Source of the DNA: Vulcanimicrobiota bacterium
Lineage (GTDB): Bacteria > Vulcanimicrobiota > Vulcanimicrobiia > Vulcanimicrobiales > Vulcanimicrobiaceae
Direction: 5' to 3'
Assembly (NCBI GenBank): GCA_030041225.1
Contig: JASHOG010000096.1
Coordinates: 1-37,335 of the forward strand
Length of the DNA: 37,335 nucleotides
Below the pieces are notes generated by a model that was not told the origin of the DNA, made no database searches, and saw nothing but the letters and a program-made list of their open reading frames with translations. This document shows, piece by piece, positions 1 through 8,212 of the stretch. The translations under genes were made by a program, and so were the position numbers. Numbering within the stretch: position 1 is the first letter of the stretch; every line of letters begins with the position of its first letter.

Positions 1-2
1 AT

Positions 3-521
3 GCCGGTCACGACGGGCTCGCATATGCGACGATATGCGCAGCGCTCATCGTGGTTGTGGTGCGCGGCGGCGACGCGCTCGTGCATCCGCGCTTCGTCGT
101 ACCGCTCGCCTGTTGTGCGATCGTGAGCGCCGTACTTGCCCTCACGCATCGCCGCGCGTCATCAGCGAGAGCACGCATCGCTCCGGCGCTTATGCTCGCG
201 GGCGCATTCATCACGGCACCCGCGCCCGTCTACACCGCGACCGAGACGACGCTGACAGACGTCTTTCCGGGCGAACGCCTGACCTTTACCGGCCAGCTGG
301 TGCACGGCAAGGACGCCGATGCGCTCGTTCGCTATGCGATCACGTGCTGCCGGGCCGACGCAGCGCCGGTCGCCGTGCGCCTTGCGGAGCGGATACCATA
401 CGGCGCAAGCACCTGGCTACGCGCCGACGGCATCGTCGTGCGCTCACACGAGGAGTTGCGCCTCCTCGCGCGGCAGGCCGAACGCATCACGCCTCCCGCA
501 GATCCGTTCGTGTACAGATGA
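3..521 (+). CDS. DUF1980 / TIGR03943 (YcgQ-like) membrane protein, 5' end cut by window
   Basis: The reading frame is open to the left edge, so the true start lies outside the window; the first internal start is a GTG at 51. Two hydrophobic segments come first (about the first 20 residues, then VVPLACCAIVSAVLAL), separated by a short HPRF loop typical of the YcgQ family. The C-terminal part carries the family hallmark ITCCRADA followed by PV and a G/D-rich stretch, and ends in PADPFVYR, matching the usual PxDPY-like ending. In the family this protein is encoded beside a DUF318/YcgR permease and is thought to form a membrane complex with it; the partner would be expected just left of this window. 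The substrate is not known. Family assignment is fairly firm; function is not. Confidence 0.8.
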   Translation, partial: AGHDGLAYATICAALIVVVVRGGDALVHPRFVVPLACCAIVSAVLALTHRRASSARARIAPALMLAGAFITAPAPVYTATETTLTDVFPGERLTFTGQLVHGKDADALVRYAITCCRADAAPVAVRLAERIPYGASTWLRADGIVVRSHEELRLLARQAERITPPADPFVYR

Positions 522-527
522 AGGCCG

Positions 528-929
528 TTACGACAGCGTCTTCCCCCTGCGCGGTTCGAGGAGCTCGACCGGGATGCCGTTCGGATCCTCGATGAACGCG
601 ATGGCGCGCGTGCCGCTCGGTGAGCTGTAGACGTCTTTGAGAATCTTCACACCTCTTGTTTTGAGCGAGTCGACGTAGGTCTTCAGGTCACCGTCGGCTT
701 CAACGGCAAGGTGCTCGTAGCGATTCCCGATCTGGTACGGCGGGTGCTGTTCCAGATCGTAAACGAGCTCGATATAGGCGTCCCAATCGTTGCCGACGAA
801 CGCCATGTCCGCATTTCCGGGATAGTGGAAGGGGCCGTCGAGGAGCTTGAGCTCGAGCTTGTCGCGATAGAACGCTATCGACTCGTTCATGTCGTTGACG
901 AAGATCGACGTGTGTAGAAAGCGCGGCAT
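528..929 (-). CDS. gloA: lactoylglutathione lyase (glyoxalase I), VOC family
   Basis: This 133-aa protein is close to the length of E. coli GlxI (135 aa) and lines up with it from end to end. The four metal ligands of the family are visible: His6 (FLHTS), Glu54 (YIELVY), His73 (YEHLA) and Glu122 (PVELLEP). It isomerises the hemithioacetal of methylglyoxal and a thiol (glutathione in the classical enzyme) to the lactoyl thioester, a cytoplasmic detoxification step. The thiol used by this organism cannot be read from the sequence. The start is secure: an AAAGGAGGAG Shine-Dalgarno sequence lies directly upstream of the ATG. It is a single-gene unit, divergent from the oxidoreductase at 1010, with a plausible promoter of its own at 949-978. 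Confidence 0.93.
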   Translation of the reverse strand: MPRFLHTSIFVNDMNESIAFYRDKLELKLLDGPFHYPGNADMAFVGNDWDAYIELVYDLEQHPPYQIGNRYEHLAVEADGDLKTYVDSLKTRGVKILKDVYSSPSGTRAIAFIEDPNGIPVELLEPRRGKTLS

Positions 930-948
930 GGCTCCTCCTTTCGGCGCG

Positions 949-978
949 TTCGTACCGGATTCGGCGGCGCGGATGCAA
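949..978 (-). promoter_or_regulatory. candidate sigma70 promoter of gloA
   Basis: On the minus strand TTGCAT (973-978) and TACGAA (949-954) are separated by 18 bp. The start of transcription would fall near 942, right before the AAAGGAGG ribosome binding site at 932-941, giving a very short leader. The match is moderate (4/6 in each box). Confidence 0.4.
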
Positions 979-989
979 CCCCCGTCGAG

Positions 990-1007
990 CTTCGGGTATT
1001 CCCGAAG
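990..1007 (+). repeat. inverted repeat abutting the oxidoreductase start codon
   Basis: CTTCGGG (990-996) and CCCGAAG (1001-1007) are perfect 7-bp arms around a TATT loop. The 3' arm contains the only Shine-Dalgarno-like bases (GAAGG) two bases before the ATG at 1010, so the hairpin could hide the ribosome site. It has no T-run after it and is not a terminator. Confidence 0.55.
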
Positions 1008-1009
1008 GC

Positions 1010-1675
1010 ATGAGGATTGGAATCATCGGTGCGGGACGCATCGGCGGCACGCTCGCGCGACGGCTGAGCGCTCTCGGGCATCGCATTCGTATCGCGAACT
1101 CGCGTGGGCCGCAGAGTCTCACAGATCTCGCCCGTGAGACCGGCGCAATCCCCGTGACCGTTGCGGACGCTCCGCGCGATGCCGATCTCGTGATCGTGAC
1201 GATCCCGGAGAAGAACATCCCACATCTCCCCGTCGATCTTTTTAGCGGCACTGACGGCAATCTCGTCGTCGTCGATACGGGAAACTACTATCCGCAGCAA
1301 CGCGACGGCCGCATCGCTGAAATCGAAGATGGTCTGCCGGAGAGCCGCTGGGTCGAAAAGCAGCTGCGCCATGCGGTCATCAAAGCATTCAACACCATCT
1401 ATGCGCAGCATCTGCTCGAGATGGGGAAGCCGCCGGGAACTCCCGGACGCATAGCGCTGCCGATCGCCGGAGATGACACGAAGGCCAAAAGCGTCGTCAT
1501 GAAGCTCGTCGATGAACTTGGCTTCGACCCCATCGACGCCGGCGGCCTTGACGAGTCTTGGAGGCAGCAGCCGGGAACGCCGGTGTACGGACAGGATGAC
1601 GATGCCGAGGGTGTCCGCCGCGCGCTCACACAGGCATCGCCGCAGCGCCAACCGGAGTGGCGCGCACGGCGCTAG
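1010..1675 (+). CDS. NAD(P)-binding oxidoreductase, F420-dependent NADP reductase-like (NPD) fold
   Basis: The 221-aa protein opens with a Rossmann dinucleotide motif, GIIGAGRIGGTLA (Gly7, Gly10, Gly13 region), followed at the end of the second strand by ANSRGPQSL. An Asn-Ser-Arg at that place fits binding of the NADP 2'-phosphate. Later segments (VIVTIPEKN, VVDTGNYY, VIKAFNTIYAQHL) match the F420-dependent NADP reductase/NAD(P)-binding family, including the conserved KAFNT motif. Whether it uses F420 or another partner cannot be told; many relatives in aerobic bacteria have unknown substrates. No neighbouring F420 genes are seen. Its stop overlaps the stop of purH: both TAG codons lie in one CTAG (1672-1675), so the two genes converge with no spacer. 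Confidence 0.85.
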   Translation: MRIGIIGAGRIGGTLARRLSALGHRIRIANSRGPQSLTDLARETGAIPVTVADAPRDADLVIVTIPEKNIPHLPVDLFSGTDGNLVVVDTGNYYPQQRDGRIAEIEDGLPESRWVEKQLRHAVIKAFNTIYAQHLLEMGKPPGTPGRIALPIAGDDTKAKSVVMKLVDELGFDPIDAGGLDESWRQQPGTPVYGQDDDAEGVRRALTQASPQRQPEWRARR

Positions 1676-3171
1676 TGCGCGAAGTGCCGGCGCGAGGAAA
1701 AAACGAGCGCGATTCCGGCACGATCTGCCGCGGCGATGACCTCGGCGTCGCGAATGGAGCCGCCGGGAGCGATGACGGCGGTGCAACCGGCAACGATCGC
1801 AGCCTCGAGTCCGTCCGCAAATGGGAAAAAGCCGTCGCTCGCACACGCTGCTCCCGCCGCGTGTGCGCCTGCGCGCGCCGCCGCGATTTCGACGGCGCTG
1901 ACGCGATTGGTTTGGCCTGCACAGATGCCGCGCGTGACGCCGTCCCTGGCGACGACGATGCCGTTCGATTTCACGTGGCGCACGACGTCCCAAGCAAAGA
2001 GCGCGTCGCGCCGCTCGCGCTCCGTCGGCTGACGCTGCGAGACGACGTGAAGCTCCTCCGGCGCCGCCTCTGAGTCCGGCTCCTCGACGAGCACGCCGCC
2101 GAGCGCGCTGCGCAGACGACGTTCGCGCGTGAGCCGATCCGGCAGCTCGCGAGCAAAACGCATGATGCGCAGATTATGCTTGCGGCGCAGCAGCGCGAGC
2201 GCCGCATCATCGAAGGTGGGCGCGGCTACCATCTCGAGGAAGACGCTTTTGAGAACCTCCGCCGTGTTGCGCGTCAGCGGCGCATCGAGCGCAACGATGC
2301 CGCCGTAGGCGGAGACGCGATCGGCGTCCAGCGCCTCTCTTACAGCGTCGACGGCGTCTGCGCGCTGCGCGACGCCGCACGGAATCATGTGCTTTACGAC
2401 CACGGCGCGTACGGCGTCATCGTTCCTCTGGGCAAGCGACGATCGCGAGAGGAGGCGAAGCGTCGCGTCGAGGTCGAGCAAGTTGTTGTACGAGAGCTCC
2501 CTGCCGTGAAGTTGCTCCGGAACAAAGCCGTCGGCGGCGGCAAAGAACGCGCCGCTTTCGTGAGGATTCTCGCCGTAACGCAACGACGAATGCAAGGGTA
2601 GCGCGAGCGAGAGTGCGGCGGCGCCGCCGAGCCGCTGGGCGTTTTGGGTGTCGTAGGCTGCGACGTGCTCGAGTGCTCGCGCCGCGAGCGCGCGACGCTG
2701 TTCGAGATCGGTTCCGCCGCGTGCCAATGATGCGATGAACGCCTCGTACTGAGAAGGGTCACAGAGCACGCTGACGTGCTCGTAGTTCTTTGCCGCGGCG
2801 CGTAAGAGCGCGACGCCGCCGATGTCAATCTCCGGCGGTGGGTAGAGCGTCACTGCGACAACCGCCATCGGAATGATGCCGTGCCGTACGGCTTCCTCTC
2901 GGTGCCCCGGAACGTTTCGGTCGTAGAGGATTGCGCCGAGAATCCCCGGGTGCAGCGTCTTGACGCGCCCGCCGAAGAGCGCGGGAAAACCGGTAAGCTC
3001 CTCGACGTCGTGGACCTCGACTCCGGTGCGCGTGAGGAACGCCTTCGTTCCCGTGGTCGCGTAGATCGGCATGGCTCGCTCGTGCAACGCACGCGCGAGT
3101 TCCACCGCGCCGTCGGTGTTCGAGAGCGAGAGAAGGGCGGCGTCTCGCCGATCAGGTGAGCGCCGGTTCAC
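1672..3171 (-). CDS. purH: bifunctional AICAR formyltransferase / IMP cyclohydrolase
   Basis: PurH catalyses the last two steps of IMP synthesis in the cytoplasm. The N-terminal cyclohydrolase (about 1-190) shows LFGGRVKTLHPGILGAIL and IDIGGVALLRAAAKN. The C-terminal transformylase shows SLRYGENPHE (196-205), the catalytic Lys-His pair in VVKHMIPCG (260-261), SNGIVV and the closing PGGSIRDAEVIAAAD...RHFAH. At 499 aa it is a little short: the loop that normally separates the LYPF and ENIDIGG motifs (about 18-20 residues) is missing, leaving LYPPPEIDIGG. The usual Asn in KHxNPCG is Ile here. The GTG start lies inside the last codons of smc (20-bp overlap), and no alternative start is available before the conserved region. 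It is the last gene of the fabF-rnc-smc-purH array. Confidence 0.95.
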   Translation of the reverse strand: MNRRSPDRRDAALLSLSNTDGAVELARALHERAMPIYATTGTKAFLTRTGVEVHDVEELTGFPALFGGRVKTLHPGILGAILYDRNVPGHREEAVRHGIIPMAVVAVTLYPPPEIDIGGVALLRAAAKNYEHVSVLCDPSQYEAFIASLARGGTDLEQRRALAARALEHVAAYDTQNAQRLGGAAALSLALPLHSSLRYGENPHESGAFFAAADGFVPEQLHGRELSYNNLLDLDATLRLLSRSSLAQRNDDAVRAVVVKHMIPCGVAQRADAVDAVREALDADRVSAYGGIVALDAPLTRNTAEVLKSVFLEMVAAPTFDDAALALLRRKHNLRIMRFARELPDRLTRERRLRSALGGVLVEEPDSEAAPEELHVVSQRQPTERERRDALFAWDVVRHVKSNGIVVARDGVTRGICAGQTNRVSAVEIAAARAGAHAAGAACASDGFFPFADGLEAAIVAGCTAVIAPGGSIRDAEVIAAADRAGIALVFSSRRHFAH

Positions 3172-6067
3172 GTTCCGGCGTCAGCTCGGCGGAGATGATC
3201 GATGTGACACCCAACTCGCGCATCGTTACGCCGTACATCTGATTGGCCAGCTCCATCGTTTTCTTGTTGTGCGTAACGATGATCATCTCGGCATCGCCGC
3301 TCGATAGCTCGCGCACCATTTCCGAGAAACGGCCGACGTTTGCATCGTCCATTGCCGCATCGACCTCGTCGAGCAAGTAGAACGGCGCCGGCCGCACGCG
3401 GATCAATGCGAAGATCAGGGCTGCGGCCGTCATCGCCTGCTCGCCGCCCGAGAGCGCAGGCAGCGGCATCTGCTTCTTTCCGGGCGGCTGCACCGCTATC
3501 TCGATGCCCGTCTCTGCAAGGTTCTCGGGGTTCGTCTGCCACATGTGCGCGACGCCGCCTTCGAAAAGTCGCGCGTAGACGTGAGAGAACTCGCGCACGA
3601 CGCGTTCGAACGTCTCGTTGAACTTCGCCTGCGTCTGCTGCTCGATTTCCTTGATCGATTCGAGCAACGTCTCACGCGCCTGCGTGAGATCGTCGAGTTG
3701 CGTACGCAGGAAGCGCTCGCGCTCCGCAAGTTCTTCGCGCTCCGCCTCGGCGTTCAAGTTGACGTTTGCGGTCAGGCGAGTGAGCTCGTCACGCAGACGC
3801 GGCAACTCCTCGACGACGGCGTCCGGATCCTTGTGATAGCGTTCCTCAACGTCGCGGCACTCATCATCGCTCGCCGGGTTCTGTGCAAACTGCGAAACGA
3901 TCATCCCGAGCTCCGCCTCAATCTGCGTCATTCGCGTTCGGCGGCTCTCTCCCGCACCGGCGACCTCGCGTTCTTCGATCTCTGCGGTGTGAACCTCGCC
4001 CTCCAGCGCACTCTGCCGTTGCAAGAGCGACTCGCGTTCCTCGCGCGCCGTGTCGATCTGCGCGTCGGTCTCGCTCATGCCACGGCGCAGTCCTTCGATG
4101 TGCTTGTGCGACGCGCGGGTCTCCGGTAGCGGCGCATCGCCTCCCGCCGCTGCGATGTCGCGCCGCAGCCGCTCGATCTCGCTCGTGCGAAGCGTCGCCT
4201 CCGCGCGCGCCTCCGCGAGCGCCAGCTCGCGCCGCGCAGCCGTCTCGCGAGCCTGCTCGCGCGTTCGCTCGGCGCTCTCAACGTGCGTACGCGCGCCCCG
4301 TGCTTGTGTGTCGAGGGCGGCGAGCGCGCTGCGCATCTCGACGAGTTGTTCGCGTAGTTGCGCGGCGTGCGCGCGGCGGGAGAGAATGGAGCGTTCGCGC
4401 TGGAACCGCCCACCGGTGAGCGCGCCACCCGTCACCATCTCGCCGCCGAGCGTCACGATCGTCTGCGCTACGCCGCGTTCGAACAGCTGCATCGCGATGG
4501 TTGCATCCTCGACGACGAGAACGTCGCCGACGAGGTGCTCGATCAGCGGCGCGTAGTGCGGCGGTGCCGCGATCAGCTGCGAAGCATACCCAATGACACC
4601 CGGCTCGCGCGAGAGCGACGACCGTGCCGCACCGTCGCCATGCGGATGGACGCGATCGAGCGGCATGAATGTCGCACGTCCCTGTTCGGTGCGGTTGAGA
4701 AAGGCGATTGCTTGCTGCGCGTCGGCGGTCGTGCGCGTCACGATGTGCGAGAGCCGAGCACCGAACGCGACGTCCATTGCGTGCGCGTAGCGCTCCTCGA
4801 TCGTAATGAGGTTCGAGACGATACCTTCGATACCGCCGAGCTCGCCGCGCTGCCACGCTTCGACGACGGCGCGAGTTCCAGGGACGTGGCCTTCGAGCGC
4901 GTTCTCGAGCTCCTCAATGGTAGTGAGCCGCGACTGCGCGGCAGCCATTGTCTCCGCGTGCTCTCGGTGAAGGCGCTCGGCGTGAAGGAACGCTTCGCGA
5001 GCTTCCAGCGCGCTGCGCTCCGCGGCATCGAGTGCGCCTCGCGCGTCGTGCGCCTGCGTTTCGACGGCCGTGAGATGGTCACGCCGCTGCGCGAGCTGCT
5101 CACTGGCATTCGCGAGCGATTCCTCGAGCGCTTCGCGCCGTGCGAGCGCGGCCGCGTACTCGGTCTCAGCGTGCGCGAGCTCGCCGCGCCGCTGCTGCCC
5201 CTCGGAGCGAAGCTCCTCGAGGTGGAGTTCTTGCCGGTAGAGCTGCGTTCGCGTTTGCGCAAGATCGGCTCCGAGCGCGGCGACCCGTGCGGCTGCGACC
5301 GCGCGGCGCTCCTCGTCGCCTTTCATCTCCTCTCGTAAGCGCTCGCGCTCCTCGCGCCGCGAGGCGCTCGCGCGCACGTACGAGAGAATCTCAAGGTCGC
5401 GTACGCGCGCGTTGACGCGCCGGTACCGCCGAGCGCGCCGCAGCTGCGTCTCCAGCTCCGGAATGCGCCGCTCCGTCTCCGCGATGAGATCGCTGATGCG
5501 AATCGCGTTTTGCTCCGTCTGCTCGAGACGGCGCAGTGACTCGTTCTTGCGCGCCAGGAACTTGCTGATCCCGGCCGTTTCTTCGAAGAGCTCGCGTCGC
5601 TCCGCGGGCTTGCTCTTGAGGACTGCGTCGATCTCACCTTGCGAAACGATGGCATATGAACCGGGGCCGAGGCCGGTTCCCATCAAGAGATCGTGCACGT
5701 CGCGCAGCCGAACCTGAGCGCGGTTGATGAAGTACTCGCTCTCGCCTGCGCGATAGGCGCGTCGGGTGATTTCTACTTCTTCGTACTCGATGGGCAAGGC
5801 ATGGTCGGTGTTGTCGAAGGTGATCGAGACCTCCGCGAGCCCAAGCGGCTTGCGCTTTTCGTTGCCGGCGAAGATCACCTCTTCGAGCTTTCCGGAGCGC
5901 AGCGAGCGCGTCGACGTCTCCCCGAGCACCCAGCGAATCGCATCGACGAGATTCGACTTGCCCGATCCGTTCGGACCGACGATCGCCGTTATACCGGCAC
6001 CGAACTCGACCGTCGTCGGCTCCGCGAACGTTTTGAAGCCGAAGAGCTTCACGCGCTTGAGCTTCAC
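3152..6067 (-). CDS. smc: chromosome segregation ATPase SMC (short-arm form)
   Basis: SMC forms a dimer of long coiled coils that loads at parS through ParB and compacts the origin region. The N-terminal head has Walker A GPNGSGKSN (31-39) and a Q-loop (SQGEID, about 142-147). The C-terminal head has the signature ALSGGEQ (about 871-877) and Walker B FYLLDEVDAAMDD (896-908). The hinge lies at about 395-560 and ends in the typical TGGALTGG. The two coiled-coil stretches run about 170-390 and 565-810, so both arms are some 90-110 residues shorter than in B. subtilis SMC; total length is 971 against about 1186. Heads and hinge look intact, so this is not a decayed copy. The GTG start overlaps the rnc stop by 4 bp. 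scpA and scpB are not in the window. Confidence 0.97.
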   Translation of the reverse strand: MKLKRVKLFGFKTFAEPTTVEFGAGITAIVGPNGSGKSNLVDAIRWVLGETSTRSLRSGKLEEVIFAGNEKRKPLGLAEVSITFDNTDHALPIEYEEVEITRRAYRAGESEYFINRAQVRLRDVHDLLMGTGLGPGSYAIVSQGEIDAVLKSKPAERRELFEETAGISKFLARKNESLRRLEQTEQNAIRISDLIAETERRIPELETQLRRARRYRRVNARVRDLEILSYVRASASRREERERLREEMKGDEERRAVAAARVAALGADLAQTRTQLYRQELHLEELRSEGQQRRGELAHAETEYAAALARREALEESLANASEQLAQRRDHLTAVETQAHDARGALDAAERSALEAREAFLHAERLHREHAETMAAAQSRLTTIEELENALEGHVPGTRAVVEAWQRGELGGIEGIVSNLITIEERYAHAMDVAFGARLSHIVTRTTADAQQAIAFLNRTEQGRATFMPLDRVHPHGDGAARSSLSREPGVIGYASQLIAAPPHYAPLIEHLVGDVLVVEDATIAMQLFERGVAQTIVTLGGEMVTGGALTGGRFQRERSILSRRAHAAQLREQLVEMRSALAALDTQARGARTHVESAERTREQARETAARRELALAEARAEATLRTSEIERLRRDIAAAGGDAPLPETRASHKHIEGLRRGMSETDAQIDTAREERESLLQRQSALEGEVHTAEIEEREVAGAGESRRTRMTQIEAELGMIVSQFAQNPASDDECRDVEERYHKDPDAVVEELPRLRDELTRLTANVNLNAEAEREELAERERFLRTQLDDLTQARETLLESIKEIEQQTQAKFNETFERVVREFSHVYARLFEGGVAHMWQTNPENLAETGIEIAVQPPGKKQMPLPALSGGEQAMTAAALIFALIRVRPAPFYLLDEVDAAMDDANVGRFSEMVRELSSGDAEMIIVTHNKKTMELANQMYGVTMRELGVTSIISAELTPEREPALT

Positions 6068-6771
6068 CGCGCGCGTACACTCACATCAAGCGCGCGCAGG
6101 GCATCTTGCGCCGCTGCCTGCTGTGCGATTTTCTTCGAAGAGCCGTGCCCTGTGCCCAAGAGCCGGCCGTTGACCTCGACGCGTGAGATGAACGACGGAT
6201 GCTGCGGCGTGCCGCGCTCTTGGTCAACGTAGGACGGCGTCGCACCCATATGCGCTTGCGCGTGGTGCTGTAAGCGCGTCTTCGCATCGAGCGGCGCCCC
6301 CGTCTCGTGTTCGAGTCGCTCGACGTGCTCGCGCAGTACGAAGCGCCGCGCCCGCTCGACGCCGTAGCGTACGTACAGAGCGCCGACGACCGCCTCGAAC
6401 GCGTCTGCGAGAATCGACGTGTTTTCCGCGCCCCCGGCATTACGCATTCCCGTGCCGAGCAGCACGAGCTGCGAGAAGCCGAGGCGGCGCGCCGTTCGCG
6501 CGAGCTGTGCGTCGTTGACGATCCACGCTTTGCGCAGCGTCAGCTCTCCTTCGGGCTCGTCCGGGAAGCGCTCGTACAGCCACGCTGCCGTGACTGCGCC
6601 GAGCACGGAGTCGCCGAGAAACTCGAGGCGCTCGTTCGAGGTCTGCTTGAGCTCGCGTGCGTAGCTCTCGTGCACGAAGGCTCGATCGATGGCATCGAGA
6701 TCGGGGGCGAGACGAACACCGGCGAGCGCGATGAGCGCACGCAGTCGCCGTTTCCTGCTGTCGGCCGCCAC
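6064..6771 (-). CDS. rnc: ribonuclease III
   Basis: RNase III cuts double-stranded RNA, including the 30S rRNA precursor. The 235-aa protein has the signature NERLEFLGDSVLG (about 42-54), which supplies the metal-binding Glu and Asp. Further metal ligands lie in the ADAFEAVVGALY segment (about 122-133). A C-terminal double-stranded RNA-binding domain ends with GHGSSKKIAQQAAAQDAL. Length is normal for the family. The start is a GTG two bases behind the fabF stop, and the gene overlaps smc by 4 bp. Linkage of rnc with smc is common in bacteria and supports one transcript. Confidence 0.96.
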   Translation of the reverse strand: MAADSRKRRLRALIALAGVRLAPDLDAIDRAFVHESYARELKQTSNERLEFLGDSVLGAVTAAWLYERFPDEPEGELTLRKAWIVNDAQLARTARRLGFSQLVLLGTGMRNAGGAENTSILADAFEAVVGALYVRYGVERARRFVLREHVERLEHETGAPLDAKTRLQHHAQAHMGATPSYVDQERGTPQHPSFISRVEVNGRLLGTGHGSSKKIAQQAAAQDALRALDVSVRAR

Positions 6772-6772
6772 G

Positions 6773-8068
6773 TCAACGCGGTTTGCCGAAGACGATCACG
6801 CAGTTGTGACCTCCGAAGCCAAACGAGTTCGAGAGCGCGGTGCGAACCGTCGCCTTGCGCGCGACGTTCGGTACGTAGTCGAGCGTGCACTCCGGATCCG
6901 GAAACTCGTAGTTGATCGTCGGGGGCATGACGTCGTTTGCCACGGAGAGTGCGGTCGCGACGCCTTCAAGGCCTCCCGCAGCCCCCAACGCATGCCCCGT
7001 CATGGACTTCGTCGAGCTCACGCCGATGCGGTACGCGTGCTCTCCGAAAGCCCGCTCGATCGCCTTCGATTCGGCAGGATCTCCAATCGGCGTTGCCGTG
7101 CCGTGCGCATTGATGTAGTCTATGTCCTTCGGCTCGATGCCGGCGCTCGCGCACGCGCGCTCGAGCGCGAGAACGACGCCGTCACCGTTGGGCTCGACTG
7201 CAACGATGTCGTATGCATCCGCCGATTGCCCGTAGCCGAGGATCTCTGCATAGACCGTCGCTCCACGGGCGCGTGCGTGCTCAGCCTCCTCGATGAGCAG
7301 AATGCCGGCGCCCTCTCCCAGAACGAAACCGTCGCGCTCGCGGTCGAACGGGCGGCAGGCGCGCGGAGGATCGTCGTTGCGCGTCGAGAGGGCGCGCATC
7401 GAACAAAAGCCTCCGATCGCGAGCGGCGTGATCGTCGCCTCCGTTCCCCCGGTTATCGCCGCGACGCAGTCCCCGTGCGCAACCAAGTTGTAGGCGGTCG
7501 CGATCGCATCGTTCGCGCTCGCGCACGCGCTCGCGGTCGCGAAGATCGGGCCGCGAAAGCCGAAGCTCATCGAGATGTGCGCGGGAGCGGCGTTGCTCAT
7601 AAGCATTGGAATGAAGAACGGTGAGGTTCTCGCCCACGTGCCGAGCTCGTGGGCACGGTCGGACATCTCCCAAAACGTCCGGATGCCTCCGATACCGGTT
7701 CCGAGCACGACGCCGACGCGTTCGCGCACATCGGCGTCTTCGGGAAAGTGCGCGTCCGCGATCGCCTCACGAGCGGCTACAAACGCGAACTGCGTGAAGC
7801 GATCCATACGGCGCGCCTCTTTTCTGCCGATGAGCTCGCCCGGGTCGAAGTCTTTCACCTCGGCGGCAAAGCGCGTCGTAAAACCTGCGGCGTCGAAGCT
7901 CGTAATGAGCCCAACCCCGGACTCACCGGCACAAAGGCGACGCCAGAACTCTGCGCAAGCGTTACCGAGCGGAGTCACGGCGCCAAGTCCCGTGACAAAG
8001 ACGCGAAGCCGAGCCGTCCTCCCGGCGGGGCTCGGATTGCGATGCAGCGAGTCCAAAACTAGGTGCAA
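6773..8068 (-). CDS. fabF: beta-ketoacyl-ACP synthase II
   Basis: FabF extends acyl-ACP by condensation with malonyl-ACP in type II fatty-acid synthesis. The Cys-His-His triad is visible: Cys182 in TASACASAN, His322 in NAHGTATPIGD and His359 in STKSMTGHALG, with the conserved Lys354. The C-terminal NSFGFGGHN is also present. Family proteins begin at VFVTGLGAVTPLG, which corresponds to residue 23 here. In that position there is no ATG/GTG/TTG, although a GGGAGGA sequence precedes it. The nearest usable starts are the TTG codons at 8068 and 8056, giving an extension of 17-21 residues, so the exact start is uncertain. The gene heads the fabF-rnc-smc-purH run; no acpP or other fab gene adjoins it. 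Confidence 0.93.
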   Translation of the reverse strand: MHLVLDSLHRNPSPAGRTARLRVFVTGLGAVTPLGNACAEFWRRLCAGESGVGLITSFDAAGFTTRFAAEVKDFDPGELIGRKEARRMDRFTQFAFVAAREAIADAHFPEDADVRERVGVVLGTGIGGIRTFWEMSDRAHELGTWARTSPFFIPMLMSNAAPAHISMSFGFRGPIFATASACASANDAIATAYNLVAHGDCVAAITGGTEATITPLAIGGFCSMRALSTRNDDPPRACRPFDRERDGFVLGEGAGILLIEEAEHARARGATVYAEILGYGQSADAYDIVAVEPNGDGVVLALERACASAGIEPKDIDYINAHGTATPIGDPAESKAIERAFGEHAYRIGVSSTKSMTGHALGAAGGLEGVATALSVANDVMPPTINYEFPDPECTLDYVPNVARKATVRTALSNSFGFGGHNCVIVFGKPR

Positions 8069-8212
8069 GTTACGGGGGAGTTAATGTGGGACCTTCCCGC
8101 GGGTACCACCGCCTTCGCCGCTGAACTCTCGCCGCCGGTGACGACGCGAGGCGAGTTTCTCTCATTGACGATGGCCGCTGCAACCTGCGCGCTTCCCTCC
8201 TTCCCGGCTTCG

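Noticed and set aside
8085-8118. T-box-like motif on the minus strand before fabF (GGTGGTACC then CGCGGG and GGTCCC)
   Set aside because: The core UGGNACC fits, but there is one extra C, the closing antiterminator stem does not pair, no specifier stem is visible, and fabF is not a usual T-box target.
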